Below, in pieces: positions 61,943 through 64,000 of a stretch of DNA of 64,000 bases. The notes under the pieces were generated by a model. It was not told the origin of the DNA. It worked only from the letters and a program-made list of their open reading frames with translations, and searched no databases. The translations under genes were made by a program, and so were the position numbers. Positions within the stretch are counted from its first letter, which is position 1; every line of letters begins with the position of its first letter. The stretch spans positions 248,001 to 312,000 of the forward strand of contig NZ_JAMXQS010000003.1 of the NCBI RefSeq assembly GCF_024053505.1, written 5' to 3'. Source of the DNA: Mesorhizobium liriopis (lineage in GTDB: Bacteria; Pseudomonadota; Alphaproteobacteria; Rhizobiales; Rhizobiaceae).

Positions 61943-62023
61943 TCAAAGCGCGTCGCAGAGCGAAACGTAGGTGGCCGAAGCGGCGAAGAAGAAGACGCTC
62001 AGGGCCAGAAAGACGATGTCCAA
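61943..62023 (-). CDS. Small membrane ORF upstream of kdpF (26 aa)
   Basis: TTG 62023, with GGAGG 6 nt upstream, opens a 26-residue frame beginning MDIVFLALSVFFFAASATYV and ending SLCDAL: a single hydrophobic helix with a short polar tail containing one Cys. An in-frame ATG at 62050 would give 35 residues but lacks a ribosome site. It precedes kdpF by 18 nt and would be the first cistron of the kdp transcript. I recall similar short peptides ahead of kdp genes in other genomes but cannot confirm it. Confidence 0.5.
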   Translation of the reverse strand: MDIVFLALSVFFFAASATYVSLCDAL

Positions 62024-62194
62024 ACCGGTGCCTCCGGGTAGCGGCGGCATGAGGCCGGCGCGCGAAAGGAAATTGGACCGAACGGCGCGAGGGAGCCCTC
62101 AGCCTGGATAGGCACGGGCGCGGCAAGGCCGTTCGGTGAAGGAGAAAATGGTCCGGAGGCCCATCAAGGATCGAGAGGGCGGGCCGGGCGGAGA

Positions 62195-62211
62195 TATAAG
62201 GATTTTATAAA
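62195..62211 (-). promoter_or_regulatory. KdpE box upstream of the kdp operon
   Basis: On the minus strand, TTTATA-AAATC-CTTATA is a direct repeat of 6-nt half-sites spaced by 5 nt. The E. coli kdpFABC operator that KdpE binds has the same layout (TTTATA-N5-TTTACA). It is the AT-richest spot of a GC-rich region, about 170 nt before the first small kdp ORF and 270 nt before kdpF. Confidence 0.6.
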
Positions 62212-62240
62212 GGCCGACGGTTCTGCGGCGGCACCGGCCG

Positions 62241-62504
62241 TCAGGCAGCGTGCTGTGCCGGTTTCGCGCGGTCTGCGACCGGACGCAACGCCGCCTCGAT
62301 CTCGTCCACCGGGGCACACCATACGGCGCCCGGCTGATAGTCGCTTTCGACCATGGCGAAATGCACGGCGGCCTGCTGGCTCACGAAAAGGCCACCGACG
62401 CGATTCTGCCTGTCCACCACCGTCCAGCGCCCGGTGCGATCGCGCCCAACCTTGAAGCGGCACAGGGCTTCGGAACCGGCAAGAGTTTCTATGGCTCGTC
62501 CCAT
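62241..62504 (-). CDS. Small conserved-looking hypothetical protein (87 aa)
   Basis: 87-residue soluble protein starting at ATG 62504, preceded by an excellent GAGGAG 6 nt upstream. The segment CRFKVGRDRTGRWTVVDRQN followed by RVGGLFVSQQAAVHFAMVES resembles DUF2188-like small proteins, with a 'W.V.D....G.F.....A..FA' pattern. No membrane helix. It may be cotranscribed with the 49-aa ORF upstream (11 nt). It lies directly ahead of the kdp promoter region. Function unknown. Confidence 0.7.
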   Translation of the reverse strand: MGRAIETLAGSEALCRFKVGRDRTGRWTVVDRQNRVGGLFVSQQAAVHFAMVESDYQPGAVWCAPVDEIEAALRPVADRAKPAQHAA

Positions 62505-62515
62505 CACCGTTCTCC

Positions 62516-62665
62516 TCAAGCCGCGACGAAGGCCCAGACGAGGCCGAGGATGAGCGCGTAGAGCAGGCTTAAGGCCAGGATCAGCCTTGCGCCCGGCATC
62601 GCCACATGTGGTGCGCGGGCCGCAGCGCCAAACTTCGCTTCGAAGATCGGAAAACCGCGAGTCAT
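62516..62665 (-). CDS. Small single-helix membrane protein (49 aa)
   Basis: 49-residue ORF MTRGFPIFEAKFGAAARAPH with one C-terminal helix (LILALSLLYALILGLVWAFV). GGAAAG lies about 9 nt before the ATG. It is 11 nt upstream of the 87-aa gene in the same direction. No recognised family. I see no other gene in 62666-62948. Confidence 0.5.
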   Translation of the reverse strand: MTRGFPIFEAKFGAAARAPHVAMPGARLILALSLLYALILGLVWAFVAA

Positions 62666-62948
62666 TTTTGGGATCTTTCCATTGATTTCGCTGTGTCGGC
62701 CAGGGCTCGAAGCCATCGGCCGACAGCGGGAAATCTATGAGGCTCCGCATAGGAACTCGATCCGCGTGGCGAGCTTAAGATATCAAAACGGCATAAAGGC
62801 CGGCCGGAGCATGCGCTCGCGAAGGTGTCATGCCGCAGTGCGGGAACGAGCGGCCGGGCTTTGCTCTTTCCATCCTAACAAATGATGGAATCGAGCCGAT
62901 GAAGCCCTGCCCGCCCCTGCCTTCGCAAAAACTGTCGGGGCCACTGTC

Positions 62949-64000
62949 ATGATCGCCTTCCGTTCATGGATCGGCGGAGCCGGGGGAGAGCAGCAGAGCT
63001 TGAACAGCACGCAACGCAACAACGGCTTTCTGCCGCTCGAAGCCTACGCGGCGCTCGGCAATGGCCGCACCGTGGCTCTGTCGGGTGCGGATGGCTCGAT
63101 CGACTGGTGGTGCGTGCCTTCCATGGACGCGCCGCCGCTGTTCGACAGGCTCGTCTCGCCCGACGAAGGCGGCTGCTTCGTGGTGGCGCCCGACGCACCT
63201 TTCACGGCTGAGCAGCGCTATCGCGAGGACAGCAATGTCCATGAAACGGTGTTCACCACCGATGAGGGCAAGGCGGTTCTGGTGGAATCGCTCAACAGCG
63301 GCCCGGCCGGGCGCCTGCCCTGGGAGGAACTGGCACGCCGCGTGGAGGGCATCGAAGGCACGGTGCGCTTCCGTTTCGAGGTGCGGTTCGGCACGGCCGC
63401 CGATACCGTGTCGCCCTATCTCAGCCATTCCGCCAACGGCATCATCTTCCACGCGGGCCGCGTGCTCGGCATGATTCTGACAAGCGACGGTATCTCGCGC
63501 GAAGTGGAGGAGGACCAGCACTTCGCGGGCTCGTTCACGGTCTCGGCCGGCACGCGCGAGGTGGTCGCCATCGTGGCCGGACGCGACGAGCCGCTGGTGA
63601 TTCCGGATATCGCGGTCATCGACGACCGCATCGACGTGTCCGACCGCGAATGGCGGGAGTGGTCCGACGCGGTTTCCTACCAAGGGCCGCACAAGGCGCA
63701 TGTGCGTCGCTCCGCGCTGGCGTTGAAGCTTCTGCTCTACTCGCCGAGCGGTGCCATCGCCGCGGCGGCCACCACATCGCTGCCGGAAGGGGCCGGGGCG
63801 GGCAAGAATTACGACTACCGCTTCGCCTGGGTGCGCGATGCGGGCTACACGATCAAGGCCTTCCTACGCATCGGCGCGGAAGCGGAAGCCAAGGCGGCTC
63901 TCACCTGGCTGATCGAACAGCTCGTCCACAACAAGACCAGGGTCTGCTACCGCCTCGAAGGCGGACCGGTGCCCGAGGTGAGCGAGATCGACCTGCCCGG
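62949..64000 (+). CDS. Glycoside hydrolase family 15 (glucoamylase/trehalase-like), 3' end beyond the window
   Basis: An open frame from ATG 62949 runs to the window edge (about 350 residues seen). FLPLEAYAALGNGRTVALSG plus ADGSIDWWCVPSMDAPPLFDRL is the N-terminal beta-sandwich start of bacterial GH15 proteins. KNYDYRFAWVRDAGYTIKAF is the first (alpha/alpha)6-barrel motif, with Trp and Arg-Asp for substrate binding. The catalytic Glu residues lie outside or at the very end of the visible part. TTG 63000 with GGGGGAG upstream is an alternative start. Relatives hydrolyse alpha-glucans or trehalose. It diverges from the small ORFs upstream of kdp. Confidence 0.9.
   Translation, partial: MIAFRSWIGGAGGEQQSLNSTQRNNGFLPLEAYAALGNGRTVALSGADGSIDWWCVPSMDAPPLFDRLVSPDEGGCFVVAPDAPFTAEQRYREDSNVHETVFTTDEGKAVLVESLNSGPAGRLPWEELARRVEGIEGTVRFRFEVRFGTAADTVSPYLSHSANGIIFHAGRVLGMILTSDGISREVEEDQHFAGSFTVSAGTREVVAIVAGRDEPLVIPDIAVIDDRIDVSDREWREWSDAVSYQGPHKAHVRRSALALKLLLYSPSGAIAAAATTSLPEGAGAGKNYDYRFAWVRDAGYTIKAFLRIGAEAEAKAALTWLIEQLVHNKTRVCYRLEGGPVPEVSEIDLP

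Noticed and set aside
1-64000. CRISPR arrays, rRNA genes, riboswitches, intact prophage or complete insertion sequences
   Set aside because: None of these could be recognised on reading both strands; the only repeats of note are the three short copies at mepA and the transposase relic.

Overview
The window is high-GC DNA from an alphaproteobacterium, most likely of the Hyphomicrobiales (Rhizobiales). This rests on the gene set and protein similarities: rhizobial-type sugar ABC operons, a cupin-type phosphoglucose isomerase, an NDUFA9-like protein and the MepA/QueG/UppP housekeeping block. Genes are densely packed, with many 1-8 nt overlaps. No rRNA or CRISPR array and no intact mobile element was seen.

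Layout. (1) 1-3.8 kb: an L-arabinose-type ABC importer (araF-araG-araH, the last cut by the window edge) with a divergent GntR/FCD regulator. (2) 3.8-4.3 kb: an internally deleted IS5-family transposase relic. (3) 4.3-17.3 kb: a two-armed carbohydrate catabolism locus. The minus arm carries a ribose-type ABC importer, an FGGY kinase, two SDR dehydrogenases and a GldA-like dehydrogenase. The plus arm carries a cupin phosphoglucose isomerase, a KDPG-type aldolase, a shikimate-dehydrogenase-fold enzyme, a D-2-hydroxyacid dehydrogenase, an UlaG-like metallo-hydrolase and a HexR-like RpiR regulator. The two arms diverge from one intergenic region with two HexR-like palindromes. (4) 17.3-18.2 kb: tRNA-Leu(CAG) next to integrase and ligD relics, a decayed integration site. 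(5) 18.4-29 kb: housekeeping genes (gpmA, dapB, an MsbA-like exporter, glk, mepA, queG, uppP and others). (6) 29-35.2 kb: a polar/basic amino-acid ABC importer, a ThDP decarboxylase and a trans-3-hydroxy-L-proline dehydratase. (7) 35.4-41.5 kb: PEP mutase-like protein, dut, a class II amidotransferase, prfC, an acetyltransferase, nth and an unrecognised exported protein.

(8) 41.8-50.1 kb is the most unusual part. A CRP-type regulator converges on a 1409-residue fusion of cytochrome P450, a two-helix membrane linker and a DyP-type peroxidase. Next to it is a class III nucleotide cyclase with TPR-like repeats. Three successive intergenic regions carry TGTGA-N6-TCAC palindromes, which points to a local cAMP-CRP circuit. 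(9) 50.2-53.7 kb: lldD-like dehydrogenase, HxlR regulator, FMN reductase and an EamA permease.

(10) 53.6-62.2 kb: a complete kdp potassium operon (kdpF-A-B-C-D-E) with a KdpE-like box upstream. It also has three small single-helix membrane ORFs: one before kdpF, and two translationally coupled ones inserted between kdpA and kdpB. (11) 62.2-64 kb: two small proteins and the start of a GH15 glucoamylase-like gene that runs off the window.
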